DNA of 64,000 bases. Origin: Actinobacteria bacterium OV320 (GTDB lineage: Bacteria > Actinomycetota > Actinomycetes > Streptomycetales > Streptomycetaceae). The notes under the pieces are model-generated. The model was not told the origin of the DNA. It did no database searches and saw only the letters and a list, made by a program, of their open reading frames with translations. The translations under genes and the position numbers were made by a program. How positions within the stretch are numbered: the stretch's first letter is position 1; each line of letters opens with the position of its first letter. The stretch is from positions 682,001 to 746,000 of the forward strand of contig LJCX01000027.1 in the NCBI GenBank assembly GCA_001298545.1, written 5' to 3'. Shown in pieces: positions 35,813 through 45,054 of this stretch.

Positions 35813-36975
35813 GAGACCTCATGCCCTTCGCTGCCAGCACCACGGGTGCTGCTCGACTTTTCCGCGGGACTCGCAGGCGTGGCCCGGCCCGACTGGGTGC
35901 CCCGCTGGAAGGCGCCCATGATCGCCGCCGTCTCGGCGCCCGAGCGGGCGGGAGTGGACGCGGACGCACTGCCGGGCACGATGGCCATGGGCCGCTTGCG
36001 ACGCCGCTTCGGCAGGCCGTCGGCGGTGGTGCTGCTGGAAAGCCCGCCTTCGGGGCCGCTGCGGGCCGGGGCGGCGACGGCGGGAACGACCGGAGTCGGC
36101 TCCTTCTGCTCGGGCGCGTTGGTGAGCAGGTCGTGCGGCAGGAGGAGGACCGCCCGGACGCCTCCGTAGGGGGAGGTGGAGTCCACCGACACCTCGAAGC
36201 CGAAACGCTCACTGAGCACGCCGATCACCGCGAATCCGAACTGCGGCGGGTTGCCGAGCGCGGAAACACCCGAGACGCGCTGACTCGACAGGAGTTTGTC
36301 GGCACGGGCGCGCTCTTCGTCGTTCATACCGACACCCGCGTCGTCGACGACGATGCAAATACCCTTGGGCACGGTACGAATATTGATTTCGACGACGGTG
36401 TCCGGGCTGGAATAGCTCGTCGCGTTGTCGAGCAGTTCGGCGAGGGCCAGTGCCACCGGTTCGACCGCACGGCTCGTGATGCCGAAGTCGACCTGCGAGA
36501 GAATTTCCACCCGCCGGTAATGGCGAACCCTGCCCTGCGCGCTGCGTACCACGTCGTACACGGACGCGACATCTCGTGCGCGCCCCAGCCAGCCGTCGCA
36601 GAGAACGGCGATGGACTGGGCCCGCCGACCGAACTGCGAATTCGTGTGGTCGATCTCCAGAAGGTCCTGGAGGATAACCGACTCGCCGTATTTGTTCTGC
36701 AGCCGGGAGACAATCAACTGCTGTTCCGCGGCGAGGCCCTGAAGGGTCCGCATCGCGGACTTGAGGACCGTTTTCGTAGCCTCTTCGGCTTGTTCCTGAG
36801 CTGCCTCGACGGATTGCGCGTACTCGTTTTCCAACGCGGAGTAGTGAGACCTGAGGCCCGCTATCTCCTGCCTCAAGACACGCGCCGCCCTGCGCTGGCG
36901 AACAATGAGGGCGACGGCGGCGAGTACGGCCACGAGGAGAGCCCAGAGTACCGGGTTCTGTATGTAATGCGTCAT
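35809..36975 (-). CDS. cvnA: Conservon sensor histidine-kinase-like protein CvnA
   Basis: A 388-aa protein. A transmembrane helix at about residues 7-24 (NPVLWALLVAVLAAVALI) is followed by a coiled-coil rich segment and a GHKL ATPase domain with the N-box LALAELLDNATSYSSPD, G1 VDDAGVGM and a G2-like GFAVIGVLSERFG. The C-terminal 90 residues are Pro/Ala/Arg rich. ATG 36975 is chosen because the transmembrane helix follows at once; the frame is open 60 codons further upstream with no family sequence. It is the membrane-bound input of the cvn module and the first gene of its operon. Confidence 0.9.
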   Translation of the reverse strand: MTHYIQNPVLWALLVAVLAAVALIVRQRRAARVLRQEIAGLRSHYSALENEYAQSVEAAQEQAEEATKTVLKSAMRTLQGLAAEQQLIVSRLQNKYGESVILQDLLEIDHTNSQFGRRAQSIAVLCDGWLGRARDVASVYDVVRSAQGRVRHYRRVEILSQVDFGITSRAVEPVALALAELLDNATSYSSPDTVVEINIRTVPKGICIVVDDAGVGMNDEERARADKLLSSQRVSGVSALGNPPQFGFAVIGVLSERFGFEVSVDSTSPYGGVRAVLLLPHDLLTNAPEQKEPTPVVPAVAAPARSGPEGGLSSSTTADGLPKRRRKRPMAIVPGSASASTPARSGAETAAIMGAFQRGTQSGRATPASPAEKSSSTRGAGSEGHEVS

Positions 36976-37330
36976 AAGACTCTCTTCAGGCGACTGACGG
37001 CCAGTTGCTGAATTCCCGTCAACGCGGGTGGACCGGCGGACCGCCCGCATCGACGGGTGACCGCCCGGACTGTCCCCGTAGTCGGAGATGTCGTCTTGCA
37101 CCCATCCGCCCGCTCTACAAGCGAGCGTGATCGTATCACCACAAGATGGAGTCACAGACCGTCAATATGCCTACGGAGGTGAACATTGACGGATCGTCAG
37201 CGGGGGCTGCGAGCAACGGCGGGGTGACCGGGAAGTGCCCCCGGGAGCGAGATGGCGCACAGCCTTGCAGGACAACCGATAAACGGGCTTCCGCGACATT
37301 CCGGAGGCAAGGGATACGGAAACAACAAAA
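36976..37330. other. Upstream region of the conservon operon, no gene seen
   Basis: This 355-bp gap lies between the cvnA start and the tRNA-Leu terminator. It should hold the cvn promoter. An 8-bp inverted repeat (CCGTCAAT/ATTGACGG) at 37159-37192 is the only element I could pick out; short open frames here lack ribosome sites and homology. Confidence 0.5.
37159..37192. promoter_or_regulatory. Inverted repeat CCGTCAAT-n18-ATTGACGG upstream of the conservon
   Basis: Two perfect 8-bp arms are separated by 18 bases, about 190 bases before the cvnA start. Spacing of about 2.5 helix turns allows a dimer on one DNA face. It could also be chance in a moderately sized gap. Confidence 0.25.
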
Positions 37331-37359
37331 CCCGCATCCGGCAGAACGCCGAATGCGGG
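37331..37359 (-). terminator. Rho-independent terminator of tRNA-Leu
   Basis: A 12-bp stem with one mismatch (CCCGCATTCGGC ... GCCGGATGCGGG on the reverse strand), followed on that strand by TTTTGTTGTTT. It lies 49 bases after the 3' end of the tRNA and is a textbook terminator for it. Confidence 0.88.
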
Positions 37360-37407
37360 CAATTGACCGTTCACCGAGCGGAGGCCGCTCGATACGGAGA
37401 GTGAGAG

Positions 37408-37492
37408 TGTCCGAGGGGGGACTTGAACCCCCACGCCCGATAAAGGGCACTAGCACCTCAAGCTAGCGCGTCTGCCATTCCGCCACCCGGAC
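37408..37492 (-). tRNA. tRNA-Leu (anticodon GAG)
   Basis: The 85-base class II tRNA reads GTCCGGGTGGCGGAATGGCA from its 5' end. The acceptor stem GTCCGGG pairs with CTCGGAC (one G-U), discriminator A. The anticodon stem CTAGC/GCTAG holds the loop TTGAGGT, giving anticodon GAG for CUC codons. The long variable arm (TGCCC...GGGC) and the T arm with GGTTCAAGTCC are clear. CCA is not encoded. A terminator follows. Confidence 0.95.
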
Positions 37493-37562
37493 CAGGTGTT
37501 GCCGCTGCGTGAGTTCTCCCCGCGGCGACAGGCACAACAATACCAAGGTTTCGGAGTGGGTC

Positions 37563-38093
37563 TCACCTGCATATCCGCTGGCCGCACGGGTGACGGGACC
37601 GCCATGCGGGCACCTCGCACCGGGTGACCGGGCGATCACTTCGACGTCGGTTCCTCGACGACGAGCATCCGCAGCGCCCGCAGCAGCGCGGCCGCCGCCC
37701 GATCGTCCAGCGGGGCGAGGAAGCGGCGCTCAGCGGCCCGCGGCGCGCCGCCTCGGCCCGCTCCAGGCAGACCAGGCCGGCGTCCGTGAGCCGGACGATG
37801 TTCCGGCGGCGGTCCCGAGGGCTGCGCCGCCGTTCCACCAGACCGTGATCCTCCAGACCGTCGACGAGGACCGCCATCGTGGTGCGATCGACGCCGAGCC
37901 GCCCCGCCGCCTCGGCCTGCGACAACGTTTCTTCATCGGCGAGCACGACCAGGACGGCCAGCTCGCGGCCGTCCACCCCGTACGGGACGAGCGCCTCCGC
38001 CGACTTCCTGGCCAGTTCGGCCTGTGCGTGCTGGAGGAGGTGGCCGAGCCGGTACTCCTGGGGCCCGGACGGCGCTTCGCGATCACTCACCAT
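37563..38093 (-). CDS. MarR-family transcriptional regulator, probably frameshifted near its 3' end
   Basis: The first about 120 residues are a clear MarR winged helix (GRELAVLVVLADEETLSQAEAA, RLGVDRTTMAVLVDGLEDHG, RSPRDRRRNIVRLTDAG). After ERAEAARR the frame gives Arg/Ser/Cys-rich sequence with no family match. The -1 frame from about 37735-37750 instead encodes AERRFLAPLDDRAAAALLRALRMLVVEEP, the expected MarR C-terminal helix, and stops at 37636. One missing base in the GCGCGCCGCGGG run explains this. The change may be a real mutation or a sequencing error. Intact, the gene would span 37636-38093. Its target is unknown. Confidence 0.8.
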   Translation of the reverse strand: MVSDREAPSGPQEYRLGHLLQHAQAELARKSAEALVPYGVDGRELAVLVVLADEETLSQAEAAGRLGVDRTTMAVLVDGLEDHGLVERRRSPRDRRRNIVRLTDAGLVCLERAEAARRGPLSAASSPRWTIGRRPRCCGRCGCSSSRNRRRSDRPVTRCEVPAWRSRHPCGQRICR

Positions 38094-38172
38094 GCCCCGA
38101 GAGTATCGGTCCGTACCAATCAGCGATCGTTTGCTGCGATGGTGATCGATCCGAGGCGAAATGCCCCCTGTG

Positions 38173-38216
38173 CGGCCGGACGGCCGAGGCGCCGTCGCGG
38201 CCTCGCCGTCCGGCCG
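38173..38216. terminator. Hairpin terminator downstream of the aldehyde dehydrogenase gene
   Basis: CGGCCGGACGG-C-CGAGGC pairs with GCCTCG-CCGTCCGGCCG (17 bp, one bulge). It begins 12 bases after the end of the leftward aldehyde dehydrogenase gene and upstream of marR. Confidence 0.75.
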
Positions 38217-38228
38217 TCCGGTGCATGG

Positions 38229-39770
38229 TCAGGGCATCAGCTGGTAGTCCGGGAAGTTCCCGGGCAGCCTCTCCCCCGTCGGCCCCTGGGTCACCGCGCG
38301 CACCAGCAGCTCCCCGCCGACGAACGCGCCACGCCAGGACGCGCCGAAGCCGCCGAAGAGCTCGTCGCGGTCGCCTCGGGAACGGGCGGTGCCATGACCG
38401 ACCTTGAACGCGCGGATCTGCGGAGCCAGGCGTTCGTAGGTGCTCCGGTCGTCGGTGGACAGCGTGGCGACGAGTGCGCCGTTGGACGCGTTCATGGCGG
38501 CCAGCAGCTCCGCCTCGGTGTCGACCAGGACGATGGTGTCGACCGGGCCGAACGGCTCCGCGTGGTACAGCGGCGAGGACGGCGGCGGTCCGAGGAGCGT
38601 GACGGGCTGGACGTAGGCCGAGGTGTCCTGGCCGGGCAGGAAGCGGGCGTCGGCCGGCCTGCCGCGGTGCAGCGGGACCGCGCCCCGGTCGACGGCCTCG
38701 GCGATCTGGTCGTGCAGCTCCTTGGCCTTGGCCGCGTTGATCACCGGTCCGAAGTCCAGTCGGGGATACGGATCGTCGCGCTTCTCCACGGCCAGCGGGT
38801 GCCCGAGGGTCAGCGTGCGCACCGCCGGGAGGTAGGCCGCCAGGAACTCGTCGAACAGGGCTCGCTGGACGACGAATCGCGGATACGCGGTGCACCGTTG
38901 TTTGCCGTAGTCGAAGAGCTTGGGCACGACCGCGGAGAGGGTGTCCCAGTCCGAGTGGTTCCAGATGCCCCAGGTGTTGAGTCCTTCCTGTTCGAGTACG
39001 TGTCGCTTGCCGAGGTCGGCGACGGCCGTGGCCACCGCGGCGCCGGTGTCGCGGCCGCCGACGAAGGAGACGCAGCCGATCTCGGGCGCCCGGACCAGCG
39101 CCCGGGACAGCTCGCCGCCGCTGCCGCTGACGAGGGTGATCGGGACGCCCTCGCGTGCGGCGAGCGCACAGGCCAGCGTCAGACAGGCGACACCGCCGTC
39201 GGTCGGGCTCTTGGCGATGACCGCGTTGCCTGCCAGTGCCTGGACCAGCAATGCGTGAACGAGCACGCTCATCGGGTAGTTCCAGCTCGCGATGTTGGAC
39301 ACCGGACCGTCCAGTGGTGCCCGCCCGTCCAGCATGGGTTCGATGCCGTCGACGTACCAGCGCACGCCGTCGACGGCCCGGTCGACATCGGCCTGCGCGA
39401 GCCGCCAGGGCTTGCCTATCTCCCAGACGAGGAGGAGGGCGAGGAGTTCCCGGTGTTCGGCGAGGGCGTCGAGGGTGGCGGCGATGCGGGCGCGCCGCTC
39501 CCCCAGCGGGACGTGCCGCCAGGCGCGGTGCTGATCCAGACCGGCGCGGACGGCTCGGTGGGCGGTGACCCCGTCCAGCCGCGGCGGGCCGGCGATCGGG
39601 GCGCCGTCGACCGGGCTGGTGGCCGGCAGCGTCCGGCCGTCGGCCTGCCAGGAGGCGTTCCAGAGGTTGAGGACACGGTCCTCACGGAAGGCCTCGGGGG
39701 CGACGGCGAGGCACCGCTGCCAGGCGTCGGGCCAGGACGTGCCGGATTTGAGGGTGAGGGTGGTTGCCAT
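38229..39770 (-). CDS. Aldehyde dehydrogenase superfamily protein
   Basis: A 513-aa ALDH-fold enzyme. The oxyanion/cofactor segment SNIASWNYPMSVLVHALLVQALAGNAVIAKSP and CVSFVGGRDTGAAVA are the NAD-binding parts, the general-base Glu lies in VLEQEGLN, and the nucleophile cysteine is in DYGKQRCTAYPRFVV. The latter differs from the usual GQxC context, as in PaaN-like and CoA-linked relatives. It lies 104 bp after sucD on the same strand in an oxalate/formyl-CoA region. A CoA-dependent oxidation such as glyoxylate to oxalyl-CoA is an attractive idea but only inference. A general aldehyde role cannot be excluded. Confidence 0.82.
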   Translation of the reverse strand: MATTLTLKSGTSWPDAWQRCLAVAPEAFREDRVLNLWNASWQADGRTLPATSPVDGAPIAGPPRLDGVTAHRAVRAGLDQHRAWRHVPLGERRARIAATLDALAEHRELLALLLVWEIGKPWRLAQADVDRAVDGVRWYVDGIEPMLDGRAPLDGPVSNIASWNYPMSVLVHALLVQALAGNAVIAKSPTDGGVACLTLACALAAREGVPITLVSGSGGELSRALVRAPEIGCVSFVGGRDTGAAVATAVADLGKRHVLEQEGLNTWGIWNHSDWDTLSAVVPKLFDYGKQRCTAYPRFVVQRALFDEFLAAYLPAVRTLTLGHPLAVEKRDDPYPRLDFGPVINAAKAKELHDQIAEAVDRGAVPLHRGRPADARFLPGQDTSAYVQPVTLLGPPPSSPLYHAEPFGPVDTIVLVDTEAELLAAMNASNGALVATLSTDDRSTYERLAPQIRAFKVGHGTARSRGDRDELFGGFGASWRGAFVGGELLVRAVTQGPTGERLPGNFPDYQLMP

Positions 39771-39874
39771 GTGGGCTGCTCCGCTCTCGGTGCACAGTCG
39801 GGGGCGGGACGGTGCGTGGCCACGGAGGACGCCGGCCAGGCACCCGGCTCCGTCAGGTGACGAGCCGTCATGTT

Positions 39875-40768
39875 TCAGCGGCGTCGGGCCCCTTCGGCCA
39901 GGAGGGCGAGTGCGAGACGCGCGGTCTCGGTCGGTGTGGCGCCCACCCGTACCCCCGCCGCTTCCAGCGCCGCCTTCTTGGCCTGCGCGGTCCCCGAGGA
40001 ACCGGAGACGATCGCGCCCGCGTGTCCCATGGTCTTGCCCTCGGGCGCGGTGAACCCTGCGATGTAGCCGACGACGGGTTTGGTGACGTGCTCGCGGATG
40101 TGGGCGGCCGCTCGCTCCTCCGCGTCGCCGCCGATCTCTCCGATGAGGACGACGAGTTCGGTGTCGGGGTCCTCCTCGAAGGCGGCCAGGCAGTCGATGT
40201 GGCTGGTGCCGACGACCGGGTCTCCGCCGATGCCGACGCAGGTCGAGAAGCCGATGTCACGCAGCTCGTACATGAGTTGGTAGGTGAGCGTGCCGGACTT
40301 GGAGACCAGGCCGATGCGGCCCGGCTTGGTGATGTCGGCCGGGATGATGCCCGCGTTGGCCTGGCCGGGGGTGATCAGGCCGGGACAGTTGGGGCCGATG
40401 ACGCGCGTTCCGCGTGCGGCGGCATGGGTGGTGAAGGCGACGGTGTCATGGACCGGGACGCCCTCGGTGATGACGACGGTGAGACCGATCCCCGCGTCGG
40501 CTGCCTCGATGACGGCGGCCTTGGTGAAGGCGGGCGGTACGAAGACGACGGTGACATCGGCGCCGGTCGACTGCATACCGTCGACGACCGACCGGAAGAC
40601 GGGCACCGCCCGGTCGTCGATGTCGACGGCCCGGCCCGCCTTGCGCGGGTTGACGCCGCCGACGATGTTCGTGCCGGCCGCGAGCATGCGCCGGGTGTGC
40701 TTCATGCCCTCGGCGCCGGTCATGCCCTGGACGAGGACCCTGCTCTCCTCGGTGAGGTAAATGGCCAT
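39875..40768 (-). CDS. sucD: Succinyl-CoA synthetase alpha-type subunit
   Basis: A 297-aa acyl-CoA ligase alpha subunit. The CoA-binding Rossmann fold starts [16 protein letters not shown], and the phosphorylated histidine is H249 in [12 protein letters not shown]. It forms a heterodimer with the SucC-type protein encoded 12 bases upstream. The gene lies in an oxalate cluster, not with TCA-cycle genes, so it may use oxalate, malate or formate rather than succinate. The family sequence alone does not settle substrate. Confidence 0.9.
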   Translation of the reverse strand: MAIYLTEESRVLVQGMTGAEGMKHTRRMLAAGTNIVGGVNPRKAGRAVDIDDRAVPVFRSVVDGMQSTGADVTVVFVPPAFTKAAVIEAADAGIGLTVVITEGVPVHDTVAFTTHAAARGTRVIGPNCPGLITPGQANAGIIPADITKPGRIGLVSKSGTLTYQLMYELRDIGFSTCVGIGGDPVVGTSHIDCLAAFEEDPDTELVVLIGEIGGDAEERAAAHIREHVTKPVVGYIAGFTAPEGKTMGHAGAIVSGSSGTAQAKKAALEAAGVRVGATPTETARLALALLAEGARRR

Positions 40769-40780
40769 GGCGTCGTCTCC

Positions 40781-41911
40781 TCAGACTGCGGTGGCGAGTT
40801 CGGCGGCACGGCGGGCGGCGCCGTCCATGGTGGTGGCCTGCTGGACCAGCGGATGCCGGTGGGTGTCGAGGATCGCCCGCCCCCGGGTCGCGTTGTTCCC
40901 GTCGAGCCGGACGACGAGCGGCTTGGTCAGCCGTACGGTGTCCAGGGCGCGCACGATGCCCTCGGCGACCGCGTCGCACGCGGTGATGCCGCCGAAGACG
41001 TTGACGAAGACCGACTTCACGGCCGGGTCGGAGAGGATCACCGACAGCCCGTCGGCCATGATCTCGGCGGACGCGCCGCCTCCGATGTCGAGGAAGTTGG
41101 CGGGGCGGGCGCCGCAGCCCGCGACGACGTCGAGGGTCGACATGACGAGTCCGGCGCCGTTGCCGATGATGCCGACCTCGCCGTCGAGTTTCACGTAGTT
41201 GAGGCCCTTGGCCGCGGCCGCCGCCTCCAGCGGGTCGCCGTGCCCGGCGGACTCCGCTCCCCAACGCGACTGCCGGAATGACGCGTTGTCGTCGAGGGTG
41301 ACCTTGCCGTCGAGGGCGAGGATCTCCCCCTGCCGGGTGCGGACCAGCGGGTTGACCTCGACGAGGAGGGCGTCCTCCCGGATCATCACCTGCCACAGCC
41401 GGACGAGGACGTCCGTGGCCTGCGCGGGCAGTCCGGCCGCGGCGGCGATCTCGCCTGCCCTCGCCGAGGTGACGCCCTCCGCCGGGTCGACGGGGATACG
41501 GGCGACCGCCGCGGGCCGGGTGGCGGCGACCTCCTCGATCTCCATACCGCCCTCGGCGGAAGCGATCGCGAGGAATCGGCCGGCCGCACGGTCCAGCACA
41601 TAGGAGACGTAGAACTCCGTCTCGACGTCGACGGGTTGGGCCAGCATCACCGTGCCGACCGTGTGCCCCTTGATGTCCATGCCGAGGATCTGCCGTGCCG
41701 TCAGTTCTGCCGCGGCCGGGTCGGCGACGATCCTGACGCCACCCGCCTTGCCTCGGCCACCCGTCTTGACCTGGGCTTTCACTACCGCCCGGCCACCGAG
41801 CCGACGAGCGATCCGGCGTGCTTCCTCGGGCGAGTCGGTGACCTCGGCCCGCGGGACCGGGATGCCGTGCTCCGCGAAGAGTTCCCTTGCCTGGTGTTCG
41901 TACAGGTCCAT
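40781..41911 (-). CDS. sucC: Succinyl-CoA synthetase beta-type subunit (ATP-grasp)
   Basis: A 376-aa subunit. The ATP-grasp N-terminus begins [20 protein letters not shown], the nucleotide loop has [15 protein letters not shown], and LVEVNPL and the CoA-ligase domain [28 protein letters not shown] follow. ATG 41911 is fixed by AGGAG six bases upstream and by family length. It is the first gene of the leftward sucC-sucD-ALDH unit and faces the TPP decarboxylase gene across a 198-bp region with a palindrome. Confidence 0.92.
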   Translation of the reverse strand: MDLYEHQARELFAEHGIPVPRAEVTDSPEEARRIARRLGGRAVVKAQVKTGGRGKAGGVRIVADPAAAELTARQILGMDIKGHTVGTVMLAQPVDVETEFYVSYVLDRAAGRFLAIASAEGGMEIEEVAATRPAAVARIPVDPAEGVTSARAGEIAAAAGLPAQATDVLVRLWQVMIREDALLVEVNPLVRTRQGEILALDGKVTLDDNASFRQSRWGAESAGHGDPLEAAAAAKGLNYVKLDGEVGIIGNGAGLVMSTLDVVAGCGARPANFLDIGGGASAEIMADGLSVILSDPAVKSVFVNVFGGITACDAVAEGIVRALDTVRLTKPLVVRLDGNNATRGRAILDTHRHPLVQQATTMDGAARRAAELATAV

Positions 41912-42034
41912 CTCGGCTCCTGTCTGTGAAGTCGAATCCCGAAGTCCGCCGAGCCGTCGCGAGGCCGAACTCCGATGACCGAAAGTGCCGCACGCCCCCT
42001 GGACACCACCCACCGGATGCGGGATAACAAGCTT

Positions 42035-42058
42035 CATACAGTATTCGTCGACTGTATG
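42035..42058. promoter_or_regulatory. Palindrome CATACAGT-n8-ACTGTATG in the divergent oxalate-cluster promoter
   Basis: Perfect 8-bp arms, A/T rich against the GC-rich background, in the 198-bp region between sucC and the TPP decarboxylase gene. The ends resemble GntR-family half sites (TGTAT). One regulator could control both directions. No regulator gene is adjacent; the closest is the damaged marR at 37.6 kb. Confidence 0.65.
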
Positions 42059-42109
42059 CAATGTACCGCGAGAGCCTTCCACCCCCCTACGAAGGGACGG
42101 GACTTCGCC

Positions 42110-43792
42110 ATGCCCGACGACACCCAGGACGTGATCTCCGGTGGTCATCTCGTTGCCAAGGCGCTCAAGGCAGAGGGGGTCGACCGCATCTACACCCTGT
42201 GCGGCGGCCACATCATCGACATCTACGACGGCTGCGTCGACGAGGGCATAGAAGTCGTCGACGTACGCCACGAACAAGTCGCGGCCCACGCCGCCGACGG
42301 CTACGCGCGCATCACCGGCAAGCCCGGCTGCGCGGTCGTCACGGCAGGACCCGGCACCACCGACGCCGTCACCGGTGTCGCCAACGCCTTCCGCGCGGAG
42401 TCCCCGATGCTGCTGATCGGCGGCCAGGGAGCGCTCACCCAGCACAAGATGGGGTCCCTCCAGGACCTGCCGCACGTCGACATGATGACGCCGATCACCA
42501 AGTTCGCGGCGGCCGTGCCGGACACGGCGCGCGCGGCGGACATGGTGTCGATGGCGTTCCGTGAGTGCTACCACGGTGCGCCCGGCCCCGCCTTCCTGGA
42601 GATCCCGCGCGATGTCCTCGACGCCAGGGTGCCGGTGGCGAAGGCCCGGGTGCCACGGCCCGGCGCCTATCGCGCCTCGACCCGCTCGGCCGGCGACCCC
42701 GAGGCGGTCGAGAAGCTCGCCGACCTGCTCGTGCACGCCGAGAAGCCCGCGATCCTGCTGGGCAGCCAGGTGTGGACGACCCGGGGCACCGAAGCCGCCA
42801 TCGAGCTGGTGCGCACCCTGAACATCCCCGCCTACATGAACGGCGCCGGCCGCGGCACCCTGCCCCCCGGCGACCCGCACCACTTCCAGCTGTCCCGCCG
42901 CTACGCCTTCTCGGGCGCCGACGTCATCGTGATCGTCGGCACGCCCTTCGACTTCCGCATGGGGTACGGCAAGCGGCTGTCGCCGGACGCGACGGTCGTC
43001 CAGATCGACCTCGACTACCGCACCGTCGGCAAGAACCGCGACATCGACCTCGGGATCGTCGGCGACGCCGCACTGGTACTGAAGTCGGTGACCGAGGCCT
43101 CCTCCGGGCGACTCAACGGGGGCGCGTCCAAGCGCAAGGAGTGGCTCGACGAGCTGCGCGCGGCCGAGCAGAGCGCCCTCGACAAGCGACTGCCGCACCT
43201 GCGGTCGGACGCCTCGCCCATCCACCCCTACCGCCTGGTCAGCGAGATCAACGACTTCCTCACCGAGGACTCGATCTACATCGGCGACGGCGGCGACATC
43301 GTCACCTTCTCCGGTCAGGTCGTGCAGCCCAAGTCGCCGGGCCACTGGATGGACCCGGGGCCGCTGGGCACCCTCGGCGTCGGCGTCCCGTTCGTGCTGG
43401 CGGCCAAGCAGGCACGGCCCGACAAGGAGGTCGTCGCCCTCTTCGGCGACGGCGCGTTCTCGCTCACCGGCTGGGACTTCGAGACCCTCGTGCGCTACGA
43501 CCTCCCCTTCGTCGGCATCGTCGGCAACAACTCCTCCATGAACCAGATCCGTTACGGCCAGGCCGCCAAGTACGGCCCCGAGCGCGAGCGGGTCGGCAAC
43601 ACCCTCGGCGACGTCCACTACGACAAGTTCGCCCAGATGCTGGGCGGTTACGGCGAGGAGGTGCGCGACCCCGCCGACATCGGCCCCGCCCTGCGGCGCG
43701 CCCGTGAGTCCGGGAAGCCCTCGCTGATCAACGTCTGGGTGGACCCCGACGCGTACGCCCCCGGAACGATGAACCAGACGATGTACAAGTGA
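42110..43792 (+). CDS. Thiamine-diphosphate enzyme, probable oxalyl-CoA decarboxylase role
   Basis: A 560-aa three-domain TPP enzyme. The cofactor-activating glutamate is E55 ([13 protein letters not shown]), and the TPP motif is [18 protein letters not shown] through VGNNSS. In sequence it looks more like the acetolactate synthase group than like E. coli Oxc (for example [28 protein letters not shown]). The next gene is a clear formyl-CoA transferase and an OFA transporter follows, so oxalyl-CoA decarboxylation is the likely reaction. Acetolactate synthase or glyoxylate carboligase activity is the alternative. ATG 42110 gives the usual family N-terminus. Confidence 0.82.
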   Translation: MPDDTQDVISGGHLVAKALKAEGVDRIYTLCGGHIIDIYDGCVDEGIEVVDVRHEQVAAHAADGYARITGKPGCAVVTAGPGTTDAVTGVANAFRAESPMLLIGGQGALTQHKMGSLQDLPHVDMMTPITKFAAAVPDTARAADMVSMAFRECYHGAPGPAFLEIPRDVLDARVPVAKARVPRPGAYRASTRSAGDPEAVEKLADLLVHAEKPAILLGSQVWTTRGTEAAIELVRTLNIPAYMNGAGRGTLPPGDPHHFQLSRRYAFSGADVIVIVGTPFDFRMGYGKRLSPDATVVQIDLDYRTVGKNRDIDLGIVGDAALVLKSVTEASSGRLNGGASKRKEWLDELRAAEQSALDKRLPHLRSDASPIHPYRLVSEINDFLTEDSIYIGDGGDIVTFSGQVVQPKSPGHWMDPGPLGTLGVGVPFVLAAKQARPDKEVVALFGDGAFSLTGWDFETLVRYDLPFVGIVGNNSSMNQIRYGQAAKYGPERERVGNTLGDVHYDKFAQMLGGYGEEVRDPADIGPALRRARESGKPSLINVWVDPDAYAPGTMNQTMYK

Positions 43793-43802
43793 GGTGCCCC
43801 CG

Positions 43803-45053
43803 ATGACAGGGATGACAGGAACGGCGACCAAGGCTCTCGAAGGCATTCGCGTCCTCGACATGACGCACGTCCAGTCGGGCCCGTCCGCGACCCAGCTGCT
43901 CGCCTGGCTCGGCGCGGACGTCGTCAAGCTGGAGGCGCCGTCCGGTGACATCACGCGCAAGCAGTTGCGCGACCTCCCGGACGTCGACTCCCTCTACTTC
44001 ACGATGCTCAACTGCAACAAGCGGAGCATCACCCTCAACACCAAGACCGAGCGCGGCAAGGAGATCCTCACCGAGCTGATCCGGCGCTCCGACGTCATGG
44101 TCGAGAACTTCGGTCCGGGCGCGGTCGACCGCATGGGGTTCACCTGGGACCGCATCCAGGAGATCAATCCGCGGATCGTCTATGCCTCCATCAAGGGGTT
44201 CGGGGACGGCCCGTACACCAAATTCAAGGCGTACGAGGTCGTCGCGCAGGCCATGGGCGGGTCGATGTCGACCACCGGTTTCGAGGACGGGCCGCCGCTG
44301 GCGACGGGGGCCCAGATCGGGGACTCGGGGACGGGTGTGCACGCCGTGGCGGGGATCCTCGCGGCGCTGTACCAGCGGGAGAACACCGGGCGCGGGCAGC
44401 GGGTCAACGTGGCCATGCAGCACGCCGTACTCAACCTGTGCCGGGTGAAACTGCGGGACCAGCAACGCCTGGCACACGGACCGCTCGCTGAATATCCCAA
44501 CGACGACTTCGGCGACGAGGTTCCCCGGTCCGGGAACGCGTCCGGCGGCGGCCAGCCCGGCTGGGCGGTCAAGTGCGCGCCGGGCGGTCCCAACGACTAC
44601 GTGTACGTCATCGTGCAGCCCGTCGGCTGGCAGCCGCTCAGCGAGCTGATCGGCCGGCCCGAGCTGGCCGACGATCCCGAGTGGGCGACGCCGGAGGCCC
44701 GGCTGCCCAAACTCGGCAAGATGTTCCAGCTGATCGAGGAATGGTCCTCGACGCTGCCCAAGTGGGAGGTGCTGGAGCGGCTCAACGCCCACAACATCCC
44801 GTGCGGGCCGATCCTGTCCACCAAGGAGATCATCGAGGACGAGTCGCTCGTCGCCAACGAGATGGTGGTCCGCGTTCCGCACCCGCGGCGCGGCGAGTTC
44901 GTGACCGTGGGCAGCCCCCTCAAGCTCTCCGACTCCCCCGTCGAGGTGACCGGCTCACCACTGCTCGGCGAGCACAACGAAGAGGTCTACGTCGGCGAAC
45001 TCGGCCTCGGGGACGAGGAGCTGCGCCTGCTCAAGTCGAACGGGGTGATCTGA
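43803..45053 (+). CDS. frc: Formyl-CoA:oxalate CoA-transferase
   Basis: A 416-aa class III CoA-transferase closely following E. coli Frc in sequence ([69 protein letters not shown]). The aspartate that carries the CoA intermediate is D174 in IGDSGTGVH. It moves CoA from formyl-CoA to oxalate, producing oxalyl-CoA for the decarboxylase encoded 10 bases upstream. The start is ATG 43803, with a GAGGTG site overlapping the upstream stop; GTG 43794 is the alternative. Confidence 0.93.
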   Translation: MTGMTGTATKALEGIRVLDMTHVQSGPSATQLLAWLGADVVKLEAPSGDITRKQLRDLPDVDSLYFTMLNCNKRSITLNTKTERGKEILTELIRRSDVMVENFGPGAVDRMGFTWDRIQEINPRIVYASIKGFGDGPYTKFKAYEVVAQAMGGSMSTTGFEDGPPLATGAQIGDSGTGVHAVAGILAALYQRENTGRGQRVNVAMQHAVLNLCRVKLRDQQRLAHGPLAEYPNDDFGDEVPRSGNASGGGQPGWAVKCAPGGPNDYVYVIVQPVGWQPLSELIGRPELADDPEWATPEARLPKLGKMFQLIEEWSSTLPKWEVLERLNAHNIPCGPILSTKEIIEDESLVANEMVVRVPHPRRGEFVTVGSPLKLSDSPVEVTGSPLLGEHNEEVYVGELGLGDEELRLLKSNGVI

Positions 45054-45054
45054 G

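Noticed and set aside
33117-37155. Secondary-metabolite gene cluster because of P450 and nearby monooxygenase
   Set aside because: The P450 belongs to the cvnA-D operon, and the monooxygenase is convergent with a terminator between; no core biosynthetic enzyme is present.
37408-37492. Integration site of a mobile element at tRNA-Leu
   Set aside because: No integrase, excisionase or repeated tRNA 3' end was found on either side.
41912-43960. Upstream extension of the sucC frame over the TPP decarboxylase gene
   Set aside because: SucC family sequence begins at 41911 with its own ribosome site; the extension is antisense shadow.
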